From: Aquila chrysaetos chrysaetos | Taxonomy: Eukaryota; Chordata; Aves; Accipitriformes; Accipitridae | DNA length: 64,000 bases | Assembly: GCF_900496995.4 (NCBI RefSeq) | Contig: NC_044005.1 | Coordinates: 27,161,363 to 27,225,362, forward strand | Reading direction: 5' to 3' | Part shown: positions 46,441 to 58,240 of the stretch, piece after piece | Layout: each line of letters opens with the position of its first letter | How positions within the stretch are numbered: position 1 is the stretch's first letter | Position numbers and translations under genes: made by a program | Notes under the pieces: model-generated | The model's database searches: none | What the model was told of the DNA's origin: nothing | Seen by the model: only the letters and a program-made list of their open reading frames with translations

Positions 46441-47176
46441 TTGGTAGGAAAGCACCTAAAATCCTGTGGTGGGGAGCAGGCCTGCAATTTCAGGATGGTA
46501 GAGTAACCAAACTAAAATACAGATACAACATCAGCACCACCAATCATTCCCATTTCAGGATCTATGTGGCCATTATCAGTTTTCCTCTGATATGCAAAGC
46601 TGATGGGCTGAAGGACTTGCAGTCCAAGTTCACCATGCCCTGGGCAGCCAAGGTGAGGGTCTTAAGGGAGGAATAGCAACTTGAAGGAAATGAGAGTCGT
46701 TGCTTTTTAGGAAGATTGTTTTGGAATCAGAAGCAGGAATGAAACGACTTTAATCCCAAATGCTCAGTAGAACTCAAAGTTTGATTCAGGTTTGTTTCTT
46801 CTGGTCTTTTTGTTTAAGGTAATGCAAAGGCAATGTGGTGCTTTTGAGAGAAATTCAGTGTGGGAGGAATTTCTCAGGAAAAGCTTCTTCAGCACAGTCT
46901 GGGGATTGCCTGGTTTCTTCTGTCTTTGCTGTTGGGTCATCTTGCTTGGATCTCTATCTTTTCTCTTCTCCAGGTTTTGGGCTCCTTGGAAAGCACTGCC
47001 TGTGAAGTGGTACCAGATACCAGAAAGGGTGACTTTCCACTGAGGAGAGCACCCCACACTCCCTGGGTATCCTCAAGCTGTTTCCCTCAACATTTCCCTG
47101 TTCCCTTCCAGTCTGTGACAAGCTGATGTTCGATGACCGCCTCAGGAAAAGCCTCCTGGCATTAAGACCCCAGTGA

Positions 47177-50100
47177 AAAGGGGAAGAGAAGGTTATGGAA
47201 ATTCACACTATCAGGGCCCTTTCCCCACTCCTCTCAACAGTGCCCTGACCACGTGGGGAGCATTCCCTCTTCGTGGGTCACAGCCCTTAAAAATAGCAAG
47301 AGGTTCTGCTTCCCTCTTTCCTGTCCTGCCTTCGTGAGGACAGCTGACTAATGAGTGCTCTGGTTGAAGCCCCCCATCAGGCTGATGTCCTGAGCAGGCT
47401 TGCTCCTGCAGGGAATGCATGATGGAATGGGTTTCCTGGTCAGGGCAGCCTCCATGCGCCTCGGGGATGCTCAGGCTTTCCTGGTTTCCAGGCCCTTCTC
47501 CCCACCATGTGCGGTTCCAGCCACAGGTATCAAAGAAGCAGAGAGACCAGACCAGCCTCCTGGGGAGAGGGGAGATTGCAGTCGTATCATTGCAAACAGG
47601 ACTTCATTAATTATAAATGGACAGGTCCCCCTGAGCTGCTGTAGCTCTGCATGAGTCACATTCTAGCTGAGGGTTTTTTCCTCCCGAAGAGTTGCTGAAG
47701 GGGCTTGAAATAGTGTGATGGATAAATAAGGAACCAGCTGTGCTCTGCAACCAGCCCCACCAGAGCCTTTCTGCAGCAGTAGCCCACAGCAACCTCCTCT
47801 CTGCCTCAATCTGCACTCCCATCCCTCGGGTTCTGCCATCTGGTCCTGCTCGCCAGGTTTCTTCTTCCTAGCGGCATGTTTTTGTCTCCTGTTGTAACCT
47901 CTTTTCCAGCGTGTGGTCTCAGCCCTTGGTAATGCACGGACATATGTTTAGACAACAGCACGACCAAGGAGTCCAGTTGGCTGGTCTGTGCCTCCCTCCT
48001 CCATCTCAGAGATGGTCCTGGTTAAATGAAAGCAGAAGGAACAATAAAACCAGCAAACCTTGGCTTTTCACTAGGAGCTGCTGGACAGTTTCTCTTCTGT
48101 TTTCTGACAACAAACCGTCGCTTACACGGCTCTCGGCTGCTGGCAGCCTCCTCACAGGGAGAGGCCGAGATGTACCCCAAGGCTCTGAGGGACGCACCAA
48201 GAGTGGGTGGAGGTAGCTGGAGGGCCAGGCTGTGTGTCTGGCTGGAATGGCTCGTCTGTCCAGTGGGAACATCTCCTTCCCTGGGTGCTGTAAGCATGAG
48301 TGTGATGAGCTGTGTGTATCTTATGGCAAAGGCGAGGGGTGGGAATGCTGTCCATGGAAGATTTGCTGGCTGTGTTCACAAATTCAGAAGCTGCTTTTCC
48401 TGCCTCTCTGATGCCCATGGTTACAGAAGTCCGCTCCAGAGGTCTCTCTGTACTGCTGCCTCTAAGTTGTTTCTCCATCCAGCTCCCCAGGGCTGCCGTG
48501 TCCTCCCTCCTAGCGTGAGATGGCTCTTTTCAGAGAAGCTGTGATTTGTACCTCTAAAAGGCTGGCTCCACACCCTGATTTTTAAGCCCATGGGGCTGGT
48601 CAACCTTCCCCTGCCCTTCAGGCCTGAGCGGGGGGAGCTCTCCTTCTTCCTCTGCGGGAGCTGCAGGCAGCTCCTGAATCCGTGGAATGTGTCCCATCTG
48701 CAGCGCGTTAGGGGTCTGCTCACAGTGGAGGAAGAAGCACATGTGGGGTTGTGAACCGTTCTGAAGAGGAAGAAAAGGGGCTAATTAATCTAAGGGATAC
48801 AGTGCCAGGAGCCACATCTGGGGGCCAACTGGCCCTGGAAGCATGGCTCCCAGGTGCTACCCCCCCAAGGGCGTCATGTAGAGCTGGTGTGGACCCAATG
48901 GGTAAGGGAATGAGAGTGTGAGGGGTCCTGGCGCAGAGGGATCCGCATCAGCGCACTCCTGAAGAGCCCCTTCTCCCTATCCTTTGAGAGGGCTCAAGGA
49001 GATGTGACTCATGCTCATGTCTCCAGGCACAGCCCACCTTGACCCCTCTGCCTCTGGCCCTGTGGCTTCAACCCTCAGCTGCCCAAGCACCCCTCCTTCC
49101 CTGCTGTAGCAGTGGCGGGCAAGAAGGACCATGCCAACAGCACAGTCCTCCCTTGCTCCTCTTCTCTGCAGGGTCTGATGAGCCCCTTGCATTCTGTGCT
49201 GGCTTCCAGGTCTGCCTCATTCACCTTGGCACCCTAGCCCTGGAAAGTGTGGACTTGGAGAGGTGCTGCAGCTGTGTCTGCCCTCGACCTCTCCTCTGAT
49301 GCCATCACTGCTGCCTAGAAGTTCACGCGGTGAATTAAGGGGAAGTGGAGACAGCAAAGAGTACTTTGAGCTGCCCACCTGCAGCTCACCCCCTCCAGAG
49401 AGCCCTGTGCTCCCTGCTGATGGGGGCCAGGCTGTCGAACCCTGCTTGCCGGCTTGCTGCCCCATCCTCTCTCTGCTGCTGCTCTCTCTTCCCAGGCACG
49501 GGTTTGATCTCGGTAGCAAGCAGCCTGACTGTCTGCGCTCTGCCTGTGTGAGTTCCTGAGAAATGAGGTATTTCATGTTTGCCTGCTGAGCCCCCACTGA
49601 GCTGCACGCTGAAGCCCAACCTGCACTATGAGTCCCCATGCACCCCGTGCTTCCCCTTTTCTTATGGGTTTGTTTTCAGGGATGGCCAAATACGAAATGA
49701 GCCACAGGGCTGGGAGGCAGCGAGCCCGTGCCTGAGCACCTGCGCATCACCCACCTGCACCGGGGATGCAGTCGCTCCCTTCCCCAGGCACCTGAGCCTG
49801 TGTCTGCAGCCCCTTGTGCCAGGCAGCCCCAGGGCAGCCAGGCTGCCCTCGGCCGGCCTCTGCTCTGCTGCAGCGCCTAAGTGGGGTCAAACGGTGCCTG
49901 CACGTCCCTGCAAAAGCAAAGGGCTGTTTGCACGTGTGAGGCTGGAAGGAGCTCGGTGTCCAGCTCCAGGGGGGGTTACTGTAAACACGGAGTGAAGCTC
50001 ATTTGAGAAGGGATGCCAGCTCCCTGGGCTGGGCTCCGCCGCAGCCAGGGGTGGCTGCGAGAGGTACTAGAGGGCCGTCGACAGCTTTGTTGGGTTTGCA

Positions 50101-52470
50101 CATCTCATTCCCTGGCCCTGTTAGGGAGGCACAGGCTCCTGCAGTCCCACCACTGTCAGGGCCCCAAGTGCAGGCTCCTGTGGAGGTGCGGTCCCCTGGG
50201 GATGCCGCGAGTCTCCTTCTTCCCTGGGGTAACCCACCAGCTCCAGGGAAGAGGAATCCACTTGTGCCCTGAGCGAGCCTGCTCTGGGGTTGCCTGCTGT
50301 AGCTTTGAGCACTGCCTGGGCTCTCGGCTGCTTTGTTTATGGCGTTGATAATTTTCTCGTGTCAGGTTTAGGCACAAGCATTCTTTCCACTGCTGCATAA
50401 GAAAGTAATTAGGTGAGGATAGAAAGGACATTCCTCTTCCTCAGAACAAAGAAATGAGCCATGGCTGTTATCGGGCACTGCTCGCGGCATCCAGGGTCAT
50501 GCAAGCTCCTGCCCAAGCGGTGGCTCTGCTCCAGCAGGGCGAGCGGGCGAGCAAACTGATGGCGTCCCAGGAAGTGCCAGAGCACCCACTGGTATTTCCT
50601 CTGATGCCACTGCCCCGTAAGCCAGCTGCCAGGGCCAAGGTCAAAGCCCGAACCCCCTCAGCGCCGTTGCGCTTGCTCACCTGCCAAGTTACCTCCTCCC
50701 CTCTCCCTCGCTTGCAGGACCCCAGCCGGAGGGGATGTGCTGGGGTCCTGCTCTGCTCCAGACCTAGCATCCTTTTGGGGGATTCATTCCCTGTGCTTCT
50801 GCTCCTTTCCCAGCTCCTCTGGACCCCGGAGGGCAGGCAGCAGTACTCCCATCCCAAGGAGAGGATGGCTGTGGTCCAAGAGGGCCTAAAAGTCAAGGGG
50901 CAACGCAAAGAAGGGAGCTGGAGCCACTGGTTTCAAATGGGAGAAGCTTTAGGAGTGCAACTGCTGGAAGCCAGAGAGGAGGCACTGGGGGAGCTGGACC
51001 CCTCTGCCGTGAAGCTTTTGGGAAGCAGATGGCTTAGTGAGGGCCAGGGGAGGCGGCACCTGTAGCGGGAGAGGCTGGGGGGAGAGGAGCGTCAGTGGGA
51101 CACGGAGCTGTAAGGGGCTGGGGGACCAGCAGGCACGGTAGGAGAGCCAGTGCTCTCCAGGGACAAAAGAAATTAGATGAATTCACGGGCTGATACTACA
51201 ATTTGCCTTTTAAACCCAGTGGCTGAGCTGCAGCATCTGGCTGAAGGAGCCCCTACCCTGAGGGCTGCTGGAAGACGTGAGGGTACAGCCAAACGATCGC
51301 TCTGTGTGCATATTCCTCGTGTTCTCCCGCAGGCATGCAGACGCAGCGCTCGGGGTCGGGTTGTCAAGTGGGGTGAACCTTTCATCTGCCTGAACTTGGC
51401 ATGATGAAAATGGCTTGGTAAGTGTTACTGGCCACAGGACCCACTGCGGGGACACATGCCAGCGAGCACCTCCTTCCTGTGAGCACCTGCACTGTCCTCT
51501 GTCTCCTTGTGTGCAGAGATGCAGTGAGAAGTCTCTAGCCACCCACCAAGCTCACAGATCCTGCTGTGGGCCAGAATGAGCCCACCCCAAATACACTGTA
51601 TTGCTGGGCTGGGACAGAGCCTGAACCCGTCTGGGAGGATTTGCTCCCTGCTCGAGATGGCCAAGGGCAGCAGAGATGTGGCAGAGGACAAGGCCAAGCT
51701 GATGTGTGTGGCTGAAATGGGATTTCTGTGTGTTGTTGTCGTCGTCCCCCCCCCCCCCCCCCCGCCCTTCCCTCAGTCTTTCTCAGAGCATATAAAGCAG
51801 TCATTTCAAGCCATCCCTTGACCTCCAGGTGCCCATGCACAGACAGACGGGGGGAGGGAAGGAAGGACATCTACTCTAAGCTGGTGTCTCCTGAAAGATC
51901 TCTCTTAGGTGAAGGACCTGGAGCTTTTAGGTGGTTCCTTTTCTCGCCTGGACCTATACAAGGAAGAGTATAAAGCCCTGAATTGGATTTGAGGGGATCT
52001 GAGAGCTCTGTAGTCAGGGTGGGATGGCAAATAAGGCTCTTCCCATTGCCATGCCTGCCTCCTGTGAGATGCGATCAAGAGCAGCAAGAGGGCTAGCGGT
52101 GCTCATGCAGCTCCAGAAGTCCCCAGATGCTGTGGGGCAGCGGCGTATTCCTCCGGCATCCGCGTCTCCTGCTCCGTGCACCCCACACCCGGGGCTGCTC
52201 CACCTTCCCCGAGCGCTTCCAGCTGCGGCGGGAGCCGGCGGCTCGCCGCGGGCCGGGCGGCAGGGGGGGCTCCGGGGGCTGCACGCCGGCTGCCGGGCAG
52301 GCGGCGGACGGGTCTCCCCGGCCAGGCAGGGGTTAAGGCTTCTCTGTTGTAGTTTGTTTCCCTTTGCCAAAGTGGGTGTTGCTGGAATGTCTCCTCTCCT
52401 AAGGAGGGGGGCCGAGCCGTGTCCTCTGGAGAGGGGGGATGTCAGCATCAAAAAGACACAAAAGGGGGAG
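47177..52470. other. Intergenic DNA upstream of LTBP2
   Basis: GC-rich sequence with overlapping non-homologous open frames and a C18 run (51746-51763). An isolated TATAAAG lies at about 51969. No gene is recognised. An AATAAA at 48043-48048 could end the candidate transcript to its left. Confidence 0.5.
51746..51763 (+). repeat. C18 homopolymer
   Basis: Eighteen consecutive C, then GCCCTTCCC; about 1.1 kb upstream of the LTBP2 start codon. Confidence 0.9.
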
Positions 52471-52853
52471 GTTTCCAAAAATAAAACCCTCCATCCCCTC
52501 CAGGCGCTGCCAGTGCCAGAGGCAGGCGCGAAGGTGCTCGGAGCTGCCTGCGGAGCGCGGGAGCTCGCCGGCAGCCCGGCGAGCGGGGCCGGCCGCCTTC
52601 CTCCTCCTCCTCCTCTTCCTCCTCTTCCTCCTCCCGCGGGGGCTGCTCAGCAGCCCGCGCCCCTGCCTCCGCCTCGCTCTCTGCGCCCCCGGCCCCGGTG
52701 GGCGGCAGGTCCCGGCGGAGCCCCGGAGCGGGATGGGGCGGTGAGGGGAGGGCGGAGAGCCGGCGGTCCCCGCTGCCCCGCGCCCGCCGGAGGATGCCAG
52801 CCGGGCGCTGAGCGCTCCGCGCCGCCCGTCTCCCCCCGCCACCGGCTGACACC

Positions 52854-53308
52854 ATGCGGGGCGCCGCCGCCAGCCTCCTCCCGCTCACCTTCGCCGTCCT
52901 CCTGGGCTTCGCCGACGCTCGGCCGGACTCCGCGGCCAGGCTGGAGCCGGGGAGCGGGGGGGCGGCGCGGCCGCGGGGCCGGGGGGCTGCCCTGGGGGCG
53001 GCGGGCACGGGGCACAGCCTGTCCCCGGCGCCCAGACCCCCCCCGCCGGCACGGCCCCTCCCCGCCGCCCTCCACGTGGACCGCGGCTCCGCGGCCGCCG
53101 CGGGGAGCCCGAGCGGCGGCGACGGCCGGAGGCAGCGTCCCGACCGCGGGCTGCCCGCGCCCCGGGGCCAGGCGGGCGACGCCGGGCTCGCTCCCGGCCC
53201 GGGGCGGAGGAACAGGCTGGACCCCTCCCGCCAGCGGCAGGGCAGCGGGCAGAAAGCCCGCGTCTCGCCCCGGGCGAAGGAGCCGAGCGGCAGAGGGCGG
53301 ATGGCGGG
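52854..53308 (+). CDS. LTBP2: LTBP2 coding exon 1 (N-terminus), latent TGF-beta binding protein 2, partial gene
   Basis: ATG in good context (caccATG) opens MRGAAASLLPLTFAVLLGFA, a signal peptide whose LLPLTFAVLLG matches the recalled human FLPLTLALFVG. A low-complexity, basic, Pro/Gly/Arg-rich stretch follows, ending GRGRMAG before donor GTAAGT at 53309. The exon is 455 nt and ends in phase 2, as needed for exon 2 at 61702. LTBP2 is a secreted matrix glycoprotein of the fibrillin/LTBP family that associates with fibrillin microfibrils and elastic fibres. Unlike its paralogues it does not bind latent TGF-beta well. Gene position (downstream of AREL1, same strand) fits the conserved order. The EGF and TB domains lie beyond the window. 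Confidence 0.9.
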
Positions 53309-53323
53309 GTAAGTGCCGCGGCC

Positions 53324-53337
53324 GGGGGGGGGGGGGG
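53324..53337 (+). repeat. LTBP2: G14 run just inside LTBP2 intron 1
   Basis: Fourteen G starting 16 nt after the splice donor. Intronic G runs next to 5' splice sites can act as splicing enhancers (hnRNP H/F type) or form quadruplexes. Confidence 0.9.
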
Positions 53338-56300
53338 ACCGTGCCGGGGGTGCGTCGCGTCAGCCCCGGTGGTCCCGGCGCCGGGGAGCCCCAGGCGGAG
53401 GGGCCGGCTCCCGTCCTGAGCCCCGCGCTGCATCCCGGTGCGTGCATCCCCCCCCCTTCCGTCCCCGCGGGCGCTGCCCCGTGCCCTGCGGGACGCCCGC
53501 GCTGCCTGTGCCGGGGCAGTCACGGCGGGGGTCATGTGCGGGGGGCGGGGGAGGCTGGCCCGTGTCCCGTCCCGTCCCGTCCCCCCGGGCTGTCTCTGGC
53601 CCCGGGCCCCGGAGCAGAGCAGCAGCGCGCTGGGTGCTGGCGCCGCGCCTCTGCCCCGCGCGTGCGGCGGGTGATGGCGCCGCTCTCGCCCACGCGACCC
53701 CCCGGCGTCCGTGCGTACCCACCCGTGTGCACGCACGTGTGCGGGAGTGTGAGGCGGGCGGGACGCCGTGCGGCCGGCTGCCGGCCGCGCGGGGACGTGT
53801 GGTTTATCGAGCGTGCTGGATGCGGTGCCCTTCCGCTGACACATCGGGGCTCCGGCGGGTCGGACAGCTGCGGGGCGCGGCGCGGCGGGCGGGGGGGGGC
53901 TACTCTGCCCCTCCCCGGGGCTGCCTTGGGCCGTCCCGGAAAGCGTGCGGGGTGGGGGGCTGCCACCGGGCGGGGCGGGGGGAGAGCAGTGCGGCCACGG
54001 AACGTGGGTGGCGGGAGAGGCCCGAGGGTCTCGCCCGGCTCTGCGGGACGGAGCCTGGGTGCTGGCGCTCTTGCTGCAGGTACCTGGCCTCTTGGCTCCG
54101 TCCTCCCATAACGGGCCCCTTGTGAGCACTCCGCGCGGCAGCTTCCCGTGGCTTCGGCTGGCTCCGCCGGGGGAGGCTTCCTACCGCTTGCCCGGCAGGG
54201 CCGCTTGCAGCTCCGGTCTCTGGCTGCAGCCCCGTGGAGGTGGAGGGGAGCTCGCACGGCGAGACCAGCTGCTCCGCTGCGAGGGGAGCCTGCGAGCGGC
54301 ACGTCTGGCGCAGCGCTGACGTACCCTTCGGCCCCGGGCCCCCTCCTCTGCGGTTCCCGTTCTGCTCCCCCGTGGCTGATGCCCCTCGTGACGAGCTCCT
54401 CTGCCAGCCGGGAAGGGCTGCCGAAGCCATCGGGCCGGCAGTTTGACCGACCCGTGTGGCAGCGCGTGTCCGCTCTCCGTGTGAGCCCTGCCAGGGGTGA
54501 TGCTGAGGGCAGGCTCTGGGCTTGCTGCCCTCTGACATGGGCAGAAATGTCTCCTTCTAACACCGGGTGGGGAGCTTCACTAGAGTACGAAAGGCAGCCC
54601 AGTCTCTGAGGTTTCTCTCTCCCATACTCACCTACTTGCAAAATTTCAAGGCAGAGATGTTCCCTGTGCCACTCCATGCACTTTCCTTCAACAAATCCAC
54701 AGAAGCACTAAACTTGCTCTTCTTCTGTCACGTTTGATAGGTGAAGTATTTAGCACTAACAGCTAATCAATGACAGGTAGGTCCTGAGAAGATTTTGGCT
54801 TACCCAGTCCATTAGCCTTGGTTTGTCAGCCACACAGAGCGAGAGTCTTGATAAGATCCAGTCCTGCTCAGTCAGGTTTGGGCTTTTTGGGGCTAAGAAG
54901 GATTTTACCCTTTCTGCAGTCGGCATGTTGTCAGCATTGTTTTGGAATCACGTGGCGATTCAATTGGATTTGAGTCATCTGAGATGTAGCCCGTTTCTTT
55001 TCAATGACTACCCTGAATAGTCTCCACCAGGGCTTCAGGCTGCAGCTGCCTCTGGTGACAACAGCCGGGCCACACTGCTACCAGGAGCAGGCGGGCAGCC
55101 CCAAGGTTCACACTGTGCTCAGAAGAGCACTGAACCTCTTTCAGTCGCTTTCTTTCATCCCTTAATCAAGGGTATAAATGGGGGTGGTTGGTCCAGCGCT
55201 TACACACTGTTGACCTGTTATCAGCTAGATTTGGCTTCCTGGGGTGTTAGAGAGCGGCGTTGCCTCCAAGCTTAGAGGAAGGAGGAGCTGTGCCTTGGTG
55301 CTGTGTTCCCCATGCAGGCTGTGCTGGGCTCTCTGCCTCTGCTCTGCCCTGGAAGATGAGGGCTGAGTATACGGGGCTTGCTCTGATCCCCAAGAACTTG
55401 AACTCTGGCAAGTGCATATAATGGCTTGTCATCAGTAGCTTTCCATCTCTTCTGGAGTCCAAATTGGCACTTTTTAAACTTCTCTATGACCTACTGTCTT
55501 TGGAGGTTATGAAAAAGCCTAGCTGAAATAATTGTCCATGAGTAACCACAGGCGTTACTCCTCATGGAAAGCTAGCTGCTGCTGCCTCCAGCCATTTGGT
55601 GAGACTCCGTCCTTCCACCTCATCCATCTTCTTACGCCCCTTGCTGCACCGGACACGTTTCCATCCAGGAAACTCAGGGCCCCTAAAAAACTTCATTTCA
55701 TGATGTTTCATTTTTTTGCCAGGTGGGATATTTTCTGTTCTTCTATTTACACTGCACTCCTACTTCTCTGTAGTATGACAACCTTCATTTTCCCTTACTC
55801 AGGTAGCTTTGCAGGCTGCACTAAACCTCAGCGCTATTTATTTATACAGTTACTTTGGCTTAAAATCTCAACCGCTGCGTGGGTTGCCTTTCCTGATTCC
55901 CCAGAGTTCTCTGCTGGTACCTCCAGGAGCCTTGCACAGTCCTGTGGTTGAAAAACACGCTTATTAGCACTTTATTGTTTTCTGGATAATTATTTTCTCA
56001 CTTTGTTTGATAGTGGCATACCCCAAGTTAAGTTTCTTTCCTGGGTTGTGTCTGCCACCCTGCTCACGTCTGACCTTGTTGCAGGTGGGACCTGCTCACA
56101 CCCTTCCATGAGTGCGTCCAACCGCAAGTCTTGCAAGACCTGGGGTTTAGTATTTTCTCCTGGAGGCTCATTGTGAGGTGACTTTTGACACCCCAGCAAA
56201 TACCGCAGAAAATTACTGTCTTCTAACACTGAGTGAGGAAAACAATCCAGCCCCGAAAGCATCTCTGCTTTGCTGTGCTCTGTTTAACCTGCCTGTTTCC

Positions 56301-57290
56301 CCAGCCCCACCAACTGGAAAGATTTTCCTCCCAAGTGTCGTGGGGTAGGGAACTCCCAAGACCTGACGCATTCCAGGTATGGCTGTACTCATGTGCTGGA
56401 TGCATCTCTAATTTGGGCTGGCCAGTCCTGCTGGGAGGACACTGTAGGCATCTCCCTCCACCTCTGTGTCTCCCGGGATGTGACAGCCATCGGTCCTCTG
56501 CCCTATGGCTGGGATGATGGCTCCTGGTGATGATCCTCAGGTGATGTACACAAAATTAGAAGAAGGTGGGTAACGGGAGAGTAGTCTGGGGAAGTACCTC
56601 TACTTCTGGTACCCAGCTGGACAATTTTCAGGGGTATGTGAGGCACCCCAGGTAACAGGCTGGGCATGCCATACTCTCTCCTTCTCCCTCCCACTTCCTT
56701 TTCATGCATTCTGCACCCCAGTTCTTGTGCAATTGCTGTTGTAGGCACCATCTGTGGCTATATAGTCCTGCTTTACCCAGGCTTTGTGGGGTATAGGTTC
56801 TCGCTACAGTGTGTGTAGAGGACTGCTCTGGAGCGGAGGCAGTTAATGCTGATGTGGACTTGGCAGAGGATTTTCAGTGGTTCATCGATGCCAGCAGCCT
56901 TTTGCTAATGTTCTTCATTGGGTCTGACTGCAAATATTTCATATGCAGTTGGATGAAGTTCACTGTCCTGCAGTAGAAAGGCAGACCTGATGATCTAATG
57001 GTCCCCCTGGCCTTCTGTGAGGATGCTGTTAAATGACCTGAATGGAGTCAGCATATCTGGCAGCACAGAGTGCTGCATGAAGTTGAAAGATGATGCATAG
57101 ATTGCTGTTAAAATAAATGGTGAAAAAAATGGTTCTACTGAATGCTTCAGAAACAGCATGTGATCATCACTGAGGCTGTGCACATGCTGAAACTATGTGA
57201 AGCCATGATCTTACTACTGTTTTCCTTCACCCTAGTGCTTTGTTACAGTTGCTTGCCTCTGGTTTCAGATAACACTGCAAGATCTTGCAG

Positions 57291-57366
57291 GCTTTTCTCA
57301 TCCTGGGTACCACAGCGGGGTTTGCACAGCTTTTCTCATCCTGGGTACCACAGCGGGGTTTGCACA
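57291..57366 (+). repeat. Perfect 38-bp tandem duplication
   Basis: Two identical 38-bp units, 57291-57328 and 57329-57366, each beginning GCTTTTCTCATCCTGGGTAC and ending in GGGGTTTGCACA. Exact identity suggests a recent duplication or an assembly artefact. Confidence 0.95.
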
Positions 57367-58119
57367 GCGGGGGCCTGATCCTGACGGTGGCCTCTGGCTG
57401 CTGCAGCAAAGCAGGTGATGAAGGACTGGCTTGCTGCGGATCTTTTGCCCAAGTTACAGGTTGTGCTGGTACATTCAGGCAGGGCCATGAATGGTACTTC
57501 TGGATGTAGGGAGACTTCATGGCACTGGCTTCAGCTCTGTGAGGGGTGTCAGGGAGATGTCTGTCCCAGAAAAAGAGCAGGCCAGTGAGTAGCACCTGAC
57601 ACCTCCTGTGCACCAAGCTCTTGCAACGTGCTGGGAACTATACCTGGGCACGGATGGTGCATGCTAGCTGCGGAGTGAGGAGCAAGCTTGGTTTGCAGTT
57701 GGTTACTGCTGCTTGTGCTGTTTGGAGACCTCAGGGCATACCTGGCACTTCAGGCAGGGGATGAGATGTGGATCCAGTGCCTCACCCTGCATATTGCCAG
57801 AAAGGCAAACCTGAAGGCCCACATCTGCACTAGTAAGCTATGCCTTAGGGCTAGAACTGGCACTGTGGCTATTCAGCTGTCTGAGCTATTCAACCTGGTT
57901 TCTCTCCAAAAAGGGGAAACTGGCTATTGGAAATGGTCTCTGTCTGCTCTGGTCTGAGCTGGGCTGGGAGCTATTTTGGAAGGTGCTAAGTGTCCCATGA
58001 GCCCTGTAGCAGTCCAGTGTTACAGGCAATCAAGTCCCAGCGTCTGGGAACATCCCCAGCAATGTTTGATTTCTTAGGAAAGATGCGTGCTAGCTGACCT
58101 GGCTCTTGGGAAGGTAAAT

Positions 58120-58240
58120 ATGTTAGTTAATTTATTCCACTGGTATGGACACAGAGATAGAAAAGACAATGGTTTGCCCAAGGCTTGTTTTAGCATCAGT
58201 GGCAGGGCTGGGAATAGAGCATCCCCATGCAGCGTGACCT
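58120..58240 (+). repeat. Possible ancient MIR-like SINE remnant
   Basis: Phrases 'ggacacagagatagaaaaga', 'ggtttgcccaaggc' and 'agtggcagggctgggaatag' follow the MIR order (GAGGCACAGAGAGG..., TTGCCCAAGGTCA, AGTGGCAGAGCCGGGATTC). Diverged, identified by eye. Confidence 0.4.

Larger units (their letters stand above)
41888..47176 (+). other. Candidate unrecognised spliced gene tail (four phase-compatible exon-like segments)
   Basis: Segments are A 41888-42007, B 46559-46652, C 46974-47028 and D 47112-47176. Each has an AG acceptor, three of them with strong pyrimidine tracts ('catgtcttgcag', 'ttctcttctccag', 'tgttcccttccag'), and A-C have donors (gtaggt, gtgagg, gtgact). Read as one message they stay open with matching phases (A 1/2, B 1/0, C 0/1, D 2). 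B reads IYVAIISFPLICKADGL then KDLQSKFTMPWAAK, and D ends KLMFDDRLRKSLLALRPQ before TGA 47174-47176. An AATAAA follows at 48043-48048. I do not recognise the product and found no first exon. Segment A has a second open frame and donor C is mediocre, so chance is possible. Confidence 0.22.
52090..54480 (+). promoter_or_regulatory. LTBP2: CpG island and promoter region of LTBP2
   Basis: A sharp rise in GC and CpG density spans the LTBP2 first exon and the start of intron 1. A TATA-like AATAAAAC lies near 52480, about 370 bp before the ATG, which would give a leader of roughly 340 nt, but the true start site is not determined. Long open frames on both strands across the island are compositional. 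Confidence 0.7.

Noticed and set aside
48026-48544. 172-codon plus-strand open frame (and similar at 45233-45796)
   Set aside because: GC-rich DNA yields such frames by chance. The sequence has no domain character and is overlapped by minus-strand frames.
52024-54111. A 695-codon open frame on the plus strand across the LTBP2 CpG island
   Set aside because: It runs through the LTBP2 first exon, its splice donor and intron 1 in a different frame. The translation is Arg/Gly/Pro/Ala low complexity, and equally long open frames exist on the other strand. This is base composition, not a gene.
52885-54677. Long minus-strand open frames (up to 414 and 381 codons)
   Set aside because: Same CpG island artefact. 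They have no recognisable domain and overlap the real LTBP2 exon.
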